Origin: Halomonas salinarum
GTDB taxonomy: Bacteria; Pseudomonadota; Gammaproteobacteria; Pseudomonadales; Halomonadaceae
Assembly: GCF_012062845.1 (NCBI RefSeq)
Contig: NZ_WWNB01000001.1
Location: forward strand, 124,001-188,000
Direction: 5' to 3'
DNA length: 64,000 nt
The notes below the pieces were generated by a model, which was not told the DNA's origin, did not search any database, and saw only the letters and a program-made list of their open reading frames with translations. Positions within the stretch are counted from its first letter, which is position 1. The number at the start of each line of letters is the position of its first letter. This document shows positions 25,195 to 33,584 of this stretch, one piece after another. A program made the position numbers and the translations under genes.

Positions 25195-25565
25195 AGGCAC
25201 ACGCTCAATCAAGCTGCCGTCGTCATTCCCTGGCCGGTTCACGCGCCTGCTCACCGGCCAATGGATGACCCGCTCGGCGGGCAGGTGATGGGCGAACGCC
25301 CCGCAGAAATAGTTTAGAGGTGGCCACCTTCTCGACGGTGGAGTTGATGGGCCCTGGCGCCTTCTCCTTCGCACAGTGCGGCCGGTAGCCCAACCACACC
25401 TCGTCCATCACCAGTGGCGCCTCATCGATGGGATGACGCGCCGTTGGTGATCCAGGTGCCCGGCGCCACGTTGTAGCGCGGCGAAAGCTCTTCCGATTCC
25501 AGGGGCAGGCGCAGGGCCTGGGAGAGCTTAGGGTATGGGCCATGAAGGGCGAAGCGGCCGCACAT
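25195..25565 (-). pseudogene. SRAP (YedK/HMCES-type) gene remnant
   Basis: Reading from ATG 25565, MCGRFALHGPYPKLSQALRL and SPRYNVAPGTWIT are the unmistakable SRAP N-terminus with catalytic Cys2, which forms a covalent link to abasic DNA. The frame then breaks. DEAPLVMDEVWLGYRPHCAKEKAPGPINSTVEKVATS continues in a second frame, and a third frame holds YFCGAFAHH followed directly by WPVSRRVNRPGNDDGSLIE, which is the normal C-terminal segment. The middle of the domain is deleted. At least two frameshifts and an internal deletion make it non-functional. It lies between the nuclease gene and the unknown two-gene operon. Confidence 0.8.
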
Positions 25566-25574
25566 AAACAATCG

Positions 25575-26141
25575 TCAGTAATGAACTCTATCACCCAAGT
25601 AATACAACCCATACAGTGTAGAAACAACCAGCTGAAAGAAAAGTATAAAAAAAGAAAAGAGATAAAAAATGGCAGATAAAAATGAAATATTTAGCTCACC
25701 ATCAGACAAAAAATCAAAAGCAACGGGGGTCAAGCCAATAACTGACAAAACAATACTCAAGGCAGTCAGATAGGAAAAAAGCATACAGAGAAACCTTCTC
25801 CTCGTCAGGACTACCTTAACCTTTCTATCTCCAACCAAGGTTTCAACTGTTGGTGGATTCTCGCCAGCCATATCCCTATCTATATCTTTACGATTAAAGG
25901 TTGCAACGGCAGCAAGGGCCGCAATAAAAAAGCCAGGAAGACCACTAACAAAAGAAGCCAAACCAGAAGAATATTTAATCAAATTTACCAAATCTGCATC
26001 AAAAAAATGAACCAGACCGGAGGCTAAAGCCAAAACCAACAACGGAAAAACCCAGTCATAAAGATACTTATCTTCATGATCTATAGCCAGATAGCTTAAA
26101 GGCCGTGTTACTTGATAACGAATAACCCTAAAGTTCTTCAT
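25575..26141 (-). CDS. Unknown membrane protein of candidate defence operon (four helices)
   Basis: A 188-residue protein with four clear hydrophobic segments: about residues 29-47, 60-83, 114-138 and 153-180. A charged loop (FNRKDIDRDMAGENPPTVETLVGDRKVKVVLTRRR) separates helices 2 and 3. I do not recognise the family. Base composition is far more AT-rich than the flanking genome, with long A-runs near its 3' end, indicating horizontal transfer. It is the second gene of a two-gene operon, overlapping the upstream soluble gene by 14 bases. By analogy to defence systems that pair a soluble sensor with a small membrane effector, it could perturb the membrane on infection; this is inference only. 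Confidence 0.7.
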   Translation of the reverse strand: MKNFRVIRYQVTRPLSYLAIDHEDKYLYDWVFPLLVLALASGLVHFFDADLVNLIKYSSGLASFVSGLPGFFIAALAAVATFNRKDIDRDMAGENPPTVETLVGDRKVKVVLTRRRFLCMLFSYLTALSIVLSVIGLTPVAFDFLSDGELNISFLSAIFYLFSFFILFFQLVVSTLYGLYYLGDRVHY

Positions 26142-27132
26142 CTTCTATTAGCCTTTCCATGCGCGTTGTAAATGCGGCTCGGATAGAGTTATAGGCCAAC
26201 CTCGGCCTAAAGCTAAACGAAATCCTCCTTGTAAGCACATAATAGTCGCTTTCAGCTAAAGAGCTATCTTCAACATTAATTTTCTTAGTATGGGTCGCTC
26301 CCGACCCATCACGGAAACGAACTCTCAACTTTTCCATGTCGAATTCTCGACCACGCTCTAACACCCGACCAATATAATCTATAGCAGAATTAGTAGCGAG
26401 AGGGGCCCTATCAACACCAACCTCCCAAGTTTTAAATTCCGGGGGCGGCTCATGATCCATGCCAGCAACCTTCTTCATTCCCGACAGCAAGACAATTTCA
26501 TCAACAAAACCGTTATTTAAATCCTGATAAAAACGCTCGGATATATAACCATGCAGCTCAACAACCGGCTTTTTAACAGGCCTCTTCAACTCACCTTTTG
26601 AATTTCTTTCGCCAAGTGGATGATCTACTTTAAACCCGTTCTTTACAGCCTTTCCAGAGTTAATATAGTTTGCAGTAAGCTTGTTAAGGAAAGAAATGAG
26701 CCGCACAATGGTTATGCCATTGGAACGCTCCACCACAACTAAATTTCTATTATTTTCAACTCTTTTCTTTATTATTATATGAGAAGAAGAATTTGGCCCC
26801 TCTGCCGGCTGATAAGTTAGATCTTGGGTCTGGCCACTGCTAATATCTCTTGATGAATGATGAGCACCGGTTGCATTGGTACAATTCACGAGAAGATAAA
26901 AATAATCATTATTTTCTTGTATATCTACAAGATAGAGCTCAAGCTTATTCTTTAAGTAGGTCTTATGGGCAAGATCCGCACCCAACAAAGATCGCCAAAA
27001 CCCAACCAAGTCTCCAACGGTATATTGGCATAGGTAGCGAACAGGCCCAGAACCATTTGATACACCTCTTACAGTCGAGAAACGGTGAAGATCAAAAAAA
27101 AGAACAGTTTTCTCGTAAACATCCTGCGCCAT
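26128..27132 (-). CDS. Unknown soluble protein, first gene of AT-rich candidate defence operon
   Basis: A 334-residue protein without signal peptide or membrane segment. It starts EKTVLFFDLHRFSTVRG and shows alternating predicted strands and helices, a polar region DISSGQTQDLTYQPAEGPNSSSHIIIKK near residue 95, ERSNGITIVRLISFLNKLTANYI near 135 and a basic C-terminal third (RISFSFRPRLAYNSIRAAF). I recognise no named domain or catalytic motif. The gene is AT-rich (roughly 40-45% GC by eye) against the GC-rich flanks and is coupled to the four-helix membrane gene by a 14-base overlap. Its position beside an orphan restriction-type nuclease and decayed genes supports a defence role, unproven. Confidence 0.75.
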   Translation of the reverse strand: MAQDVYEKTVLFFDLHRFSTVRGVSNGSGPVRYLCQYTVGDLVGFWRSLLGADLAHKTYLKNKLELYLVDIQENNDYFYLLVNCTNATGAHHSSRDISSGQTQDLTYQPAEGPNSSSHIIIKKRVENNRNLVVVERSNGITIVRLISFLNKLTANYINSGKAVKNGFKVDHPLGERNSKGELKRPVKKPVVELHGYISERFYQDLNNGFVDEIVLLSGMKKVAGMDHEPPPEFKTWEVGVDRAPLATNSAIDYIGRVLERGREFDMEKLRVRFRDGSGATHTKKINVEDSSLAESDYYVLTRRISFSFRPRLAYNSIRAAFTTRMERLIEDEEL

Positions 27133-27162
27133 GAAAACACCTAATAATTATAAAAAACTTAG

Positions 27163-27371
27163 CTAACCCGTCCAATCCGAATCTCACACCACCCCAGGAC
27201 CAACACATCCATCATATCTTGCGGCTTGATCAATTCCTTCTCATCGCGCGGGTTATCGCTGATCAGCAGCCAGGCGACGCCAGCAACGCGCTGCACGCGA
27301 TTGATGCGCCGTTCACCGCTGATCAGCAGCAGAAACACCCCTTCCGGGTGCGGGTCACAACTTCGTCGTCA
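27163..27371 (-). pseudogene. C-terminal remnant of an S24/LexA-type phage repressor
   Basis: Minus-strand codons ending at TAG 27163 read HPEGVFLLLISGERRINRV, then AWLLISDNPRDEKELI and a final DVLVLGWCEIRIGRV. This is the typical end of S24-family repressor peptidases (pattern ...KRLQR...L.LISDNP...V.VLGRV). The frame is closed by a stop about 70 codons upstream, so the DNA-binding half is missing, and the expected catalytic Lys position reads Asn (RINRVQR). It is probably a prophage or island remnant just upstream of the unknown operon. Confidence 0.6.
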
Positions 27372-27675
27372 GCTAATGTCTCTGCCTCTTGTGTAATGAA
27401 GGAAGCCTAACCGATGAATACGGCCGACACCATCGCTTCCCCCAACGTAATCCGTGCGCCGAATGGCTGACAGCGCCCGGTGCCGTTCACCGTCACCGGT
27501 GCGATGCGCAACCAAGTGCAGGCACACCGCCCCCCTTGCCTTGAGACGAGCGTTTAAATCACGTCTGTTCGTCGCCTTGATGCGCCCGGGGCACGGCGAT
27601 ACTGTCTTGCCATCGGGCGAGTGCTGCCCGCTCCACCATAATTTCAAGAACAATCTCAAGGCAGGAGCTCCCACC
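27372..27675. other. Gap between repressor remnant and livG
   Basis: About 300 bases with no supported gene. GC content returns to the genome norm near 27430. Long frames across it on either strand are extensions of livG or its antisense and show no family resemblance. The livG promoter should be here. Confidence 0.35.
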
Positions 27676-28458
27676 TTGATCCGAATCGAAAACGTCTCCA
27701 AGTCCTTCGGCGGCTTGCAGGCGGTGAAGGACGTGTCCTTCGAGGTTGCCCAGGGCAGCATCACTGGCTTGATCGGCCCCAACGGGGCCGGCAAGAGCAC
27801 CCTGTTCAACATCGTCGCCGGCCTCTTCCCGCCTACCAGCGGCCGCATCGTGCTCGATGGCCAGGACATCACCGGCCTGCCCACCCACGAACTCTTCCAC
27901 CGGGGGCTGGTGCGCACCTTCCAGATTCCCCATGAGTTCTCGCAGATGACCGTGCGCGAGAACCTGATGGTGGTGCCGCCCGACCAGAGCGGCGAGAACC
28001 TCTTCAACAGCTGGCTGCGCTGGGGACAGGTCCGCAAGGAAGACGCCCGCGTGCTCGAGCGGGTCGACGAGGTCCTCGACTTCCTCGAGATCTCGCACGT
28101 CGCCGACGAGCTGGCCGGCAACCTGTCGGGGGGCCAGAAGAAGCTTTTGGATCTGGGTCGCACCATGATGACCGACGCCAAGATGGTGCTGCTCGACGAG
28201 CCCGGCGCCGGCGTCAACCGCACCCTGCTCGGCAAGATCCGCGAGGCGATCCGTCGCCTCAACACCGAGCGCGGCTACACCTTCTGCCTGATCGAGCACG
28301 ACATGGACCTGATCTCGCAACTCTGCGACCCGGTACACGTGATGGCCAACGGCGAGCTGATCGCCTCAGGCCCGATGGAGGAGATCCGCCAGAACGCCGA
28401 GGTCCGCGAGGCCTACCTGGGTGGCGGCGCCAGTGGCCAGATGGGAGAAGACGCATGA
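27676..28458 (+). CDS. livG: Branched-chain-amino-acid-type ABC transporter ATPase (LivG)
   Basis: A 260-residue ATPase. LIRIENVSKSFGGLQAVKDVSFEV begins the domain; Walker A is GPNGAGKSTLFN, signature LSGGQKKLLDLGRTMM, Walker B MVLLDEPGAGVN, and the C-terminal IEHDMDLISQLCDPVHVMANG is typical LivG. The start is a TTG at 27676 with CAGGAG about 8 bases upstream; the longer frame from 27454 adds 74 residues lacking similarity to the family. First gene of livG-F-H-M. HAAT-family transporters import amino acids, urea or amides; the ligand is not fixed by sequence. Confidence 0.92.
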   Translation: MIRIENVSKSFGGLQAVKDVSFEVAQGSITGLIGPNGAGKSTLFNIVAGLFPPTSGRIVLDGQDITGLPTHELFHRGLVRTFQIPHEFSQMTVRENLMVVPPDQSGENLFNSWLRWGQVRKEDARVLERVDEVLDFLEISHVADELAGNLSGGQKKLLDLGRTMMTDAKMVLLDEPGAGVNRTLLGKIREAIRRLNTERGYTFCLIEHDMDLISQLCDPVHVMANGELIASGPMEEIRQNAEVREAYLGGGASGQMGEDA

Positions 28459-29174
28459 CCGCCTCAACCACCAGCCTGCTCGACGCCCGCGACCTCTACG
28501 GCGGCTACGGCGGCGCCGATATCCTCAAGGGCACCAGCCTGCGCGCCGAGGCCGACGAGATCGTGGTCATCGTCGGCCCCAACGGGGCCGGCAAGTCCAC
28601 CGCCATGAAGGCGATCTTCGGCCTGCTGAAGATCCGCCAGGGCCAGGTGCTGTTCCATGGCGAAGACATCACCAACGCCAAGCCGGAACAGATGGTGCGC
28701 CGGGGCATCGCCTACGTGCCTCAGGAGCAGAATGTCTTCCCGTCGCTGACCGTGCAGGAAAACCTCGAGATGGGCGGCTATCTGATGCGCGGCGATCTCG
28801 GGCCACGCATGGAGAGGGTCTATGAGCTCTTTCCCAAGCTCGCCGAGCGCCGGCGCCAGCCGGCCGGGCTGATGTCCGGCGGCGAGCGCCAGCTGGTCGC
28901 CATGGGCCGGGCGCTGATGGTCGACCCCAAGCTGTTGATGCTCGATGAGCCCACCGCCGGCCTGTCGCCGAAGCTGATCGACGAGACCTTCGAGCGCATC
29001 AAGGAGATCAACGCCCAGGGCATCGGCGTGCTGATGGTCGAGCAGAATGCCAAGCAGGCGCTGGCCATCGCCAGCCGCGGCTATGTGCTGGCCACCGGCG
29101 CCAATCGCCATGAGGACACCGGGCCCAATCTGCTGGCCAATCCGGAAGTCGCTGAAATGTTCCTGGGGGGCTAG
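28455..29174 (+). CDS. livF: Branched-chain-amino-acid-type ABC transporter ATPase (LivF)
   Basis: A 239-residue ATPase, second of the pair. Walker A GPNGAGKSTAMKAIFGLL, Q-loop VPQEQNVFPSLTVQENLEMG, signature MSGGERQLVAMGRALM, Walker B LLMLDEPTAGLSP and the terminal NPEVAEMFLGG are standard LivF. Its ATG overlaps the livG stop by 4 bases (ATGA), giving translational coupling. LivF and LivG form the ATPase heterodimer that drives LivHM. Confidence 0.95.
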   Translation: MTASTTSLLDARDLYGGYGGADILKGTSLRAEADEIVVIVGPNGAGKSTAMKAIFGLLKIRQGQVLFHGEDITNAKPEQMVRRGIAYVPQEQNVFPSLTVQENLEMGGYLMRGDLGPRMERVYELFPKLAERRRQPAGLMSGGERQLVAMGRALMVDPKLLMLDEPTAGLSPKLIDETFERIKEINAQGIGVLMVEQNAKQALAIASRGYVLATGANRHEDTGPNLLANPEVAEMFLGG

Positions 29175-29176
29175 CC

Positions 29177-30046
29177 ATGAATGACATCGTACAAATCCTG
29201 ATCTACGGCATGGTGCTGGGCAGCGTGCTGAGCATGGGCGCCATCGGGGTGTCGATGATCTTCGGCATCCTGCGCTTCGCGCACTTCGCCCACGGCGACT
29301 TCATGACGCTTGGTGCCTATATCGGCCTGACCTTCATTGCCGTGATGGGGCTCAGCCCCTGGTTCGCCCTGCCGGCCGCGATGATCGGCATGGCCGTGGT
29401 CGCCGTGGTTATCGACCAGTTGCTCTACCGGCGCATTCGTCGTACCCAACCGGTCATCCTGCTGATTTCCTCCTTCGGCATGGCGCTGATCCTGCGCAGC
29501 CTGATCCAGTTGATCTGGGGTTCGGAGAACCAGACCTATGCCAGCGGCATCCAGTTTCCCTGGCGCCTCGATGTACTCGGCGGCCTGCGCATCAAGCCGG
29601 ATCATGTGTGGATCGTGCTGATCTCGCTGGGTCTGGTGGCCGGCGTGCACCTGTTCTTGACCCGCACCCGGATGGGCAAGGCGATGCGCGCCATGTCCGA
29701 CAACATGGACCTGGCGCTGGTCAGCGGCATTCCCGCCGAGCGGGTGATCATGGTCACCTGGATCATCGGGGGGGCGCTGGCGGCGGCCGCCGGGGTGTTC
29801 CTGGGCATCGATACCCGCCTGCACCCGGTGATGGGCTGGACAACGCTATTGCCGGTGTTCGCGGCCGCCATCCTCGGCGGTATTGGCAGGCCCTATGGGG
29901 CCATCGTCGGTGGCATGATCATTGGTATCTCGATGGAAATGTCGACGCTGTTCATCTCCGCCGCCTACAAGCCGGCCGTGGCCTTCGCCATCATGGTCAT
30001 CATGCTGATCGTCAGGCCTCAGGGCATCTTCAAGGGGACACTGTGA
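29177..30046 (+). CDS. livH: Branched-chain-amino-acid-type ABC transporter permease (LivH)
   Basis: A 289-residue inner-membrane permease with about eight helices. YGMVLGSVLSMGAIGVSMIFGILRFAHFAHGDFMTLGAYIGL near the N-terminus is the LivH hallmark, and RTRMGKAMRAMSDNMDLALVSGIPAERVIMVTWIIGG holds the EAA-like coupling loop. It begins 2 bases after livF and its stop shares one base with the livM ATG. Confidence 0.95.
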   Translation: MNDIVQILIYGMVLGSVLSMGAIGVSMIFGILRFAHFAHGDFMTLGAYIGLTFIAVMGLSPWFALPAAMIGMAVVAVVIDQLLYRRIRRTQPVILLISSFGMALILRSLIQLIWGSENQTYASGIQFPWRLDVLGGLRIKPDHVWIVLISLGLVAGVHLFLTRTRMGKAMRAMSDNMDLALVSGIPAERVIMVTWIIGGALAAAAGVFLGIDTRLHPVMGWTTLLPVFAAAILGGIGRPYGAIVGGMIIGISMEMSTLFISAAYKPAVAFAIMVIMLIVRPQGIFKGTL

Positions 30047-30996
30047 TGGAACTTGCCAGTCTGTTCGCGTACCTCGTCTCGTTTCTGACCTTTGCCGGGA
30101 TCTATGCGGTGCTGGCCATGGGCCTCAACACCCAATGGGGCTTCACCGGTCAGTTCAATATCGGTATCGCCGGCTTCTTCGCGGTCGGCGCCTACACCAG
30201 CGCTATCCTGACTACCCCGGAGAGCCCTGCCTACCTTGGCGGGCTGGGCATGCCATTTGCGGTCGGCCTGGTGGGTGCAACACTTGCCTCGGCGCTGATC
30301 GGTCTGGTCATCGGTCGCATCACCGCCAAGTTGCGCACCGATTACCTGGCCATCGCGACCATCGGCATCGCCGAGATGATCCGCCTGTTCATCAAGAATG
30401 AGGACTGGTTGACCAACGGCGTGCGTGGCATCGCCGGTATCGAGCGTCCCTTCGCCGGCACCCCGCTGGATACGCCCTTTGGCTATCTGTTGGTGGTGGT
30501 GGCCTTCGTGGTGCTGGTCTACTTCCTGCTTGAGCGCGCCTATGCCTCGCCCTGGGGGCGGGTGCTGCGGGCCATTCGCGAGAACGAACCGGCCACCGCT
30601 GCAGCTGGCAAGTCGATCGCTCGCTTCCGCCTGCAGGCCTTCGTGCTAGGTGCGGCCATCATGGGCCTGGGGGGCGGCCTCTATGCCCACTTCTTCGGCT
30701 TCCTGAGCCCTGAGGCTTTCATGCCGCTCTATGGCACTTTCCTGGTATGGGTCATGCTGATCGCCGGCGGCAGCGGCAATAACCGCGGGGCCATTCTCGG
30801 CGCCGTCGTGGTGTGGGGGGTCTGGACCCTGACCGAGCTCACCACTGACCTGCTGCCCACCGAGTACGCTACCCAGGCCGCGGCCCTGAGGGTGCTGCTG
30901 ATTGGCGTGCTGCTACAGGTCATTCTGGTGACTCGGCCGCAGGGTATTCTGCCCGAGAAGCCACCCAAGCTGATGGCGACCAAGCACAAGGACTGA
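30046..30996 (+). CDS. livM: Branched-chain-amino-acid-type ABC transporter permease (LivM)
   Basis: A 316-residue permease with about nine to ten helices. Typical LivM segments are GLNTQWGFTGQFNIGIAGFFAVGAYTSAIL, RTDYLAIATIGIAEMIRLFIKNEDWLTNGVRGI and SPWGRVLRAIRENEPATAAAGKSIARFRLQAFVLGAA, the last being the coupling loop. ATG at 30046 overlaps the livH stop by 1 base; a longer frame from 29608 lies inside livH and is rejected. A hairpin at 31020-31052 ends the operon, which converges with the probable receptor gene. Confidence 0.95.
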   Translation: MELASLFAYLVSFLTFAGIYAVLAMGLNTQWGFTGQFNIGIAGFFAVGAYTSAILTTPESPAYLGGLGMPFAVGLVGATLASALIGLVIGRITAKLRTDYLAIATIGIAEMIRLFIKNEDWLTNGVRGIAGIERPFAGTPLDTPFGYLLVVVAFVVLVYFLLERAYASPWGRVLRAIRENEPATAAAGKSIARFRLQAFVLGAAIMGLGGGLYAHFFGFLSPEAFMPLYGTFLVWVMLIAGGSGNNRGAILGAVVVWGVWTLTELTTDLLPTEYATQAAALRVLLIGVLLQVILVTRPQGILPEKPPKLMATKHKD

Positions 30997-31019
30997 CGCA
31001 AGATCGATATAGAAACGCT

Positions 31020-31052
31020 AGCGAGGGCCCAGCCAATAGCCGGGCCCTCGCT
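31020..31052 (+). terminator. Terminator-like hairpin after livM
   Basis: AGCGAGGGCCC (31020-31030) pairs with GGGCCCTCGCT (31042-31052), a perfect 11-base-pair stem with an 11-base loop, followed by GTTTGG. It lies 23 bases after the livM stop. Confidence 0.6.
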
Positions 31053-31122
31053 GTTTGGGACTTAACTCAACGGTTCACGCCCGCTTCTTCCGTCCAGCCT
31101 CCCTCATCCGCACATAAAAAAA

Positions 31123-31149
31123 ACTGCCCCGACCATTGGCCGGGGCAGT
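31123..31149 (-). terminator. Intrinsic terminator of the ABC receptor gene
   Basis: ACTGCCCCG (31123-31131) and CGGGGCAGT (31141-31149) form a perfect 9-base-pair stem; on the minus strand it is followed by a run of seven T. It lies 30 bases beyond the receptor stop codon. Confidence 0.85.
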
Positions 31150-31179
31150 CTCGTTATCATGGCATCGAGCGCGACTGGA

Positions 31180-32400
31180 TTACTCGGGCATGGTGGGCTC
31201 GAAGATGCGGTTGGTCATGATCTCGCCATCCTTGAACATCCACTCGCCGAAGGTACCCGGCACATCACCATTACTGTCGAAGTTCACCGAGCCTGAAGCG
31301 CCCTCATAGTCGATATCTTCGCCAGCGGCAATCAGTTCCGCCGCCTTGGCGAACTCACCCGGGCCAACCATGACACCCGGCGGGTTGGCGACTGCACGCA
31401 CGCTGTCACGGATCGCCACGCGATCGGTGGAGCCGGCATGTTCGGCGGCCAGCGCGATCACGTAGAGGGCGTCATAAGCGGTATCCAGATAGGGCTTGGG
31501 CGGTACCTCGCCGTATTCGCCGTCATAGGCGCTGGCAAAGTGCTGAGCACCCGGTGAATCGCCGCGTGCCTGAGGCACGGTGCCGATAGCGCCCTCCAAG
31601 GCCTGGGCACCCAGATTATCGATCAGCTCAGGCGCCTTCATGCCATCGGTGAACACGAAGTCGCGGAAGAAACCGCCTTCGAGGGCCTGACGCAGGATAG
31701 TCTCGCCGTTTTCCGGATAACCGATCAGCACCAGTGCCTCGGTGCCCCCGGTATCGGCCTGCTGCAGCTCGCCGCGATAGGCGGCCTGGCCCTGCTCGTA
31801 GGCAACACTTGCCGCCACGCTGCCGCCCTGAGCCTCGAAGGCCTCGCTGAAGGCATCGGTCAGGCCCTTGCCGTAATCGTTGTTGACGTAGATGACGCTG
31901 ACGGTGTCATAGCCCTTGGCGGCCGTGATTTCGGATAGCGCCACACCCTGGAAAGCATCCGAGGGTACCGTGCGGAAGAGGAAGTCATCGTCGTCGAGGG
32001 TGGTGATCACCGGGGAGGTGGAGGCGTTGGAGATCTGCAGCACCTGTTCGGGCTTGGATACGCTCTGTGCCACCGGGATGGTCACACCGCTGGACAATGC
32101 ACCGAAGATGGCATGTACGCCCTGTACGTTGACCAGTTTCTGAGCGGCCGCCACCCCAGGCTGTGGTGAGGTCTGGGTGTCACCGGCGCTGATTTCCATG
32201 GGCTCACCCATCACGCCGCCAGCGGCGTTGATTTCCTTGACTGCAAGCTCCGCCGAGCGCAGGGACGGTTCGCCATAGCTCTGCAGGTCGCCGGTCAACG
32301 GCACCAGCACCCCAACGTTCAGGGGCTCAGCGGTGGCGGCGAGGCTGGTCGCCATCGCCATGGCGGAAATAGCGCCGATCAGTGGTTTCTTGACGATCAT
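31180..32400 (-). CDS. ABC transporter periplasmic amino-acid-type receptor (Peripla_BP_6)
   Basis: A 406-residue receptor with a Sec signal (residues 1-24, ending ATAEP). The mature start LNVGVLVPLTGDLQSYGEPSLRSAELAVKEINAAGGVMGEPMEI is the LivJ/K-type pattern, with AIFGALSSGVTIPVAQSVSKPEQVLQISNASTSPVITTL the second ligand segment. It probably serves LivGFHM, which converge on it from the other side; a separate promoter lets the receptor be regulated on its own. Ligand class (branched-chain amino acid, amide or urea) is undetermined. ATG 32400 has AAGGAGAT upstream on its strand. Confidence 0.93.
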   Translation of the reverse strand: MIVKKPLIGAISAMAMATSLAATAEPLNVGVLVPLTGDLQSYGEPSLRSAELAVKEINAAGGVMGEPMEISAGDTQTSPQPGVAAAQKLVNVQGVHAIFGALSSGVTIPVAQSVSKPEQVLQISNASTSPVITTLDDDDFLFRTVPSDAFQGVALSEITAAKGYDTVSVIYVNNDYGKGLTDAFSEAFEAQGGSVAASVAYEQGQAAYRGELQQADTGGTEALVLIGYPENGETILRQALEGGFFRDFVFTDGMKAPELIDNLGAQALEGAIGTVPQARGDSPGAQHFASAYDGEYGEVPPKPYLDTAYDALYVIALAAEHAGSTDRVAIRDSVRAVANPPGVMVGPGEFAKAAELIAAGEDIDYEGASGSVNFDSNGDVPGTFGEWMFKDGEIMTNRIFEPTMPE

Positions 32401-32600
32401 GGTTTAGATCTCCTTGAGCTGACCTTTGATTGTTCGTTATCGACAGTCCAACGGCGGGCGCGACACTTCGCATCATGACGGCCCCTGCTCTGCAGCATAA
32501 GCGCAGCCTAAACATTAAACAAAATGTCTGAGCGGCGCCCTGTCAACGGTGATGGCAACGCCCTACAGGGCACCAGCAGCCTCCAGCGTTCACCACGACC

Positions 32601-33311
32601 TCACGGGTCGTAGGCGCCTTCAATATCGACGATCCTCATGGCATTGCGGCCAAGACCGCCGTGTGCGTCCAGCATGCGCTCTATCCAGCCATAAACCGGG
32701 TCGGCATTGGACACCAGATCGGCAGTCGACACCGTCCGCGCCCACATGAAGTTACCGAACAACAGGTAGTCCGAAGCGCCGGGGGCCTCGCCATCCATGT
32801 AATCACTCTCCTCGAGCCGCCCGCGCAGCGGGGCCAGCGCCTGATCAAGCATACTCAGCCCCTTGGCGGGCGAATGCATCTCCTCGAGGGTGCAGCCGAA
32901 GCGCTTCTCTCGGGTGGTCCGGAAGTACTCACGGTCATCGGGGTGAATGGCGTTGTAGAGATCCATGATGATGGTGCGCATCATGCCAGGCGCCAACGCA
33001 CGCTCGGCATAGTGCTTGAAGAAGCGCGCCCTCGCCTCGGCCTCCGGGCTGCCAAGCAGGGATTGCTCGGGATAGGTCCGGTCCAGATAGCGCATGATCT
33101 CGAAGCTGTCGCTGACGACCTCGTCACCATCGACCAGCACCGGCACCTGTCCTTGGCCCGAGAAGGCGATGGCGTCTTTCTCGGTAAAGCGCCAGGGCCG
33201 GGTCTCTGCGTCTATGCCCTTGTGCGCAAGTGCATAGCGCGCCCGCCAACAGAAGGGTGAAAAAAGCAGCGCGTCATTGACCCCGCACAGTTCGTAGAGC
33301 TCTCGACTCAT
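32601..33311 (-). CDS. Glutathione S-transferase family protein
   Basis: A 236-residue GST. The thioredoxin-like N-terminal domain includes LCGVNDALLFSPFCWRARYALAHKGI (candidate catalytic Ser/Cys near residues 18-21), QGQVPVLVDGDEVVSDSFEIMRYLD with the cis-Pro and the Asp-Ser glutathione-binding pair. A helical C-terminal domain follows with the EAPGASDYLLFG motif. It resembles the beta-etherase (LigE-like) branch, but the substrate is unknown. GAGGAGA precedes ATG 33311. It is divergent from the LctP permease gene. Confidence 0.88.
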   Translation of the reverse strand: MSRELYELCGVNDALLFSPFCWRARYALAHKGIDAETRPWRFTEKDAIAFSGQGQVPVLVDGDEVVSDSFEIMRYLDRTYPEQSLLGSPEAEARARFFKHYAERALAPGMMRTIIMDLYNAIHPDDREYFRTTREKRFGCTLEEMHSPAKGLSMLDQALAPLRGRLEESDYMDGEAPGASDYLLFGNFMWARTVSTADLVSNADPVYGWIERMLDAHGGLGRNAMRIVDIEGAYDP

Positions 33312-33444
33312 GTGGTCTCCTCACTTGTCCATTAGTCTAAACATTTTCACCTATTACAAGCTCGATTACGGCTGAAAAAGGCGGAATGAAGGTACCAACC
33401 TCCTATCTATCAAAAAGATACATCTCACCTTCGACTGAATCACT

Positions 33445-33459
33445 ATTGGTATTACCAAT
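33445..33459. promoter_or_regulatory. Candidate GntR/FCD operator upstream of LctP permease
   Basis: ATTGGTATTACCAAT is a perfect palindrome with 3-base centre and fits the TGGTNNNACCA sites of FadR-subfamily regulators such as LldR and GlcC. It stands about 125 bases before the permease start and reappears in shortened form upstream of glcD (35447-35457). Confidence 0.6.
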
Positions 33460-33584
33460 TTCCCAGGGATGGTAAAGCGCGCTATCTGACCTTATCGTGC
33501 AACCACTCGTACCAGCTGCCAAAGTCACCGCCCCGCGTCTTCGGCATCTCCCTTCCTCGCAACGATAAAAAGGATTGCTGCCTC

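Noticed and set aside
25575-27132. Assignment of the two-gene operon to the Kiwa defence system
   Set aside because: Size and layout (four-helix protein plus about 320 aa protein) are similar, but gene order is reversed and I could not match the sequences to KwaA/KwaB.
29608-30045. Longer start for livM
   Set aside because: It lies inside livH in another frame; ATG 30046 overlapping the livH stop is the standard arrangement.
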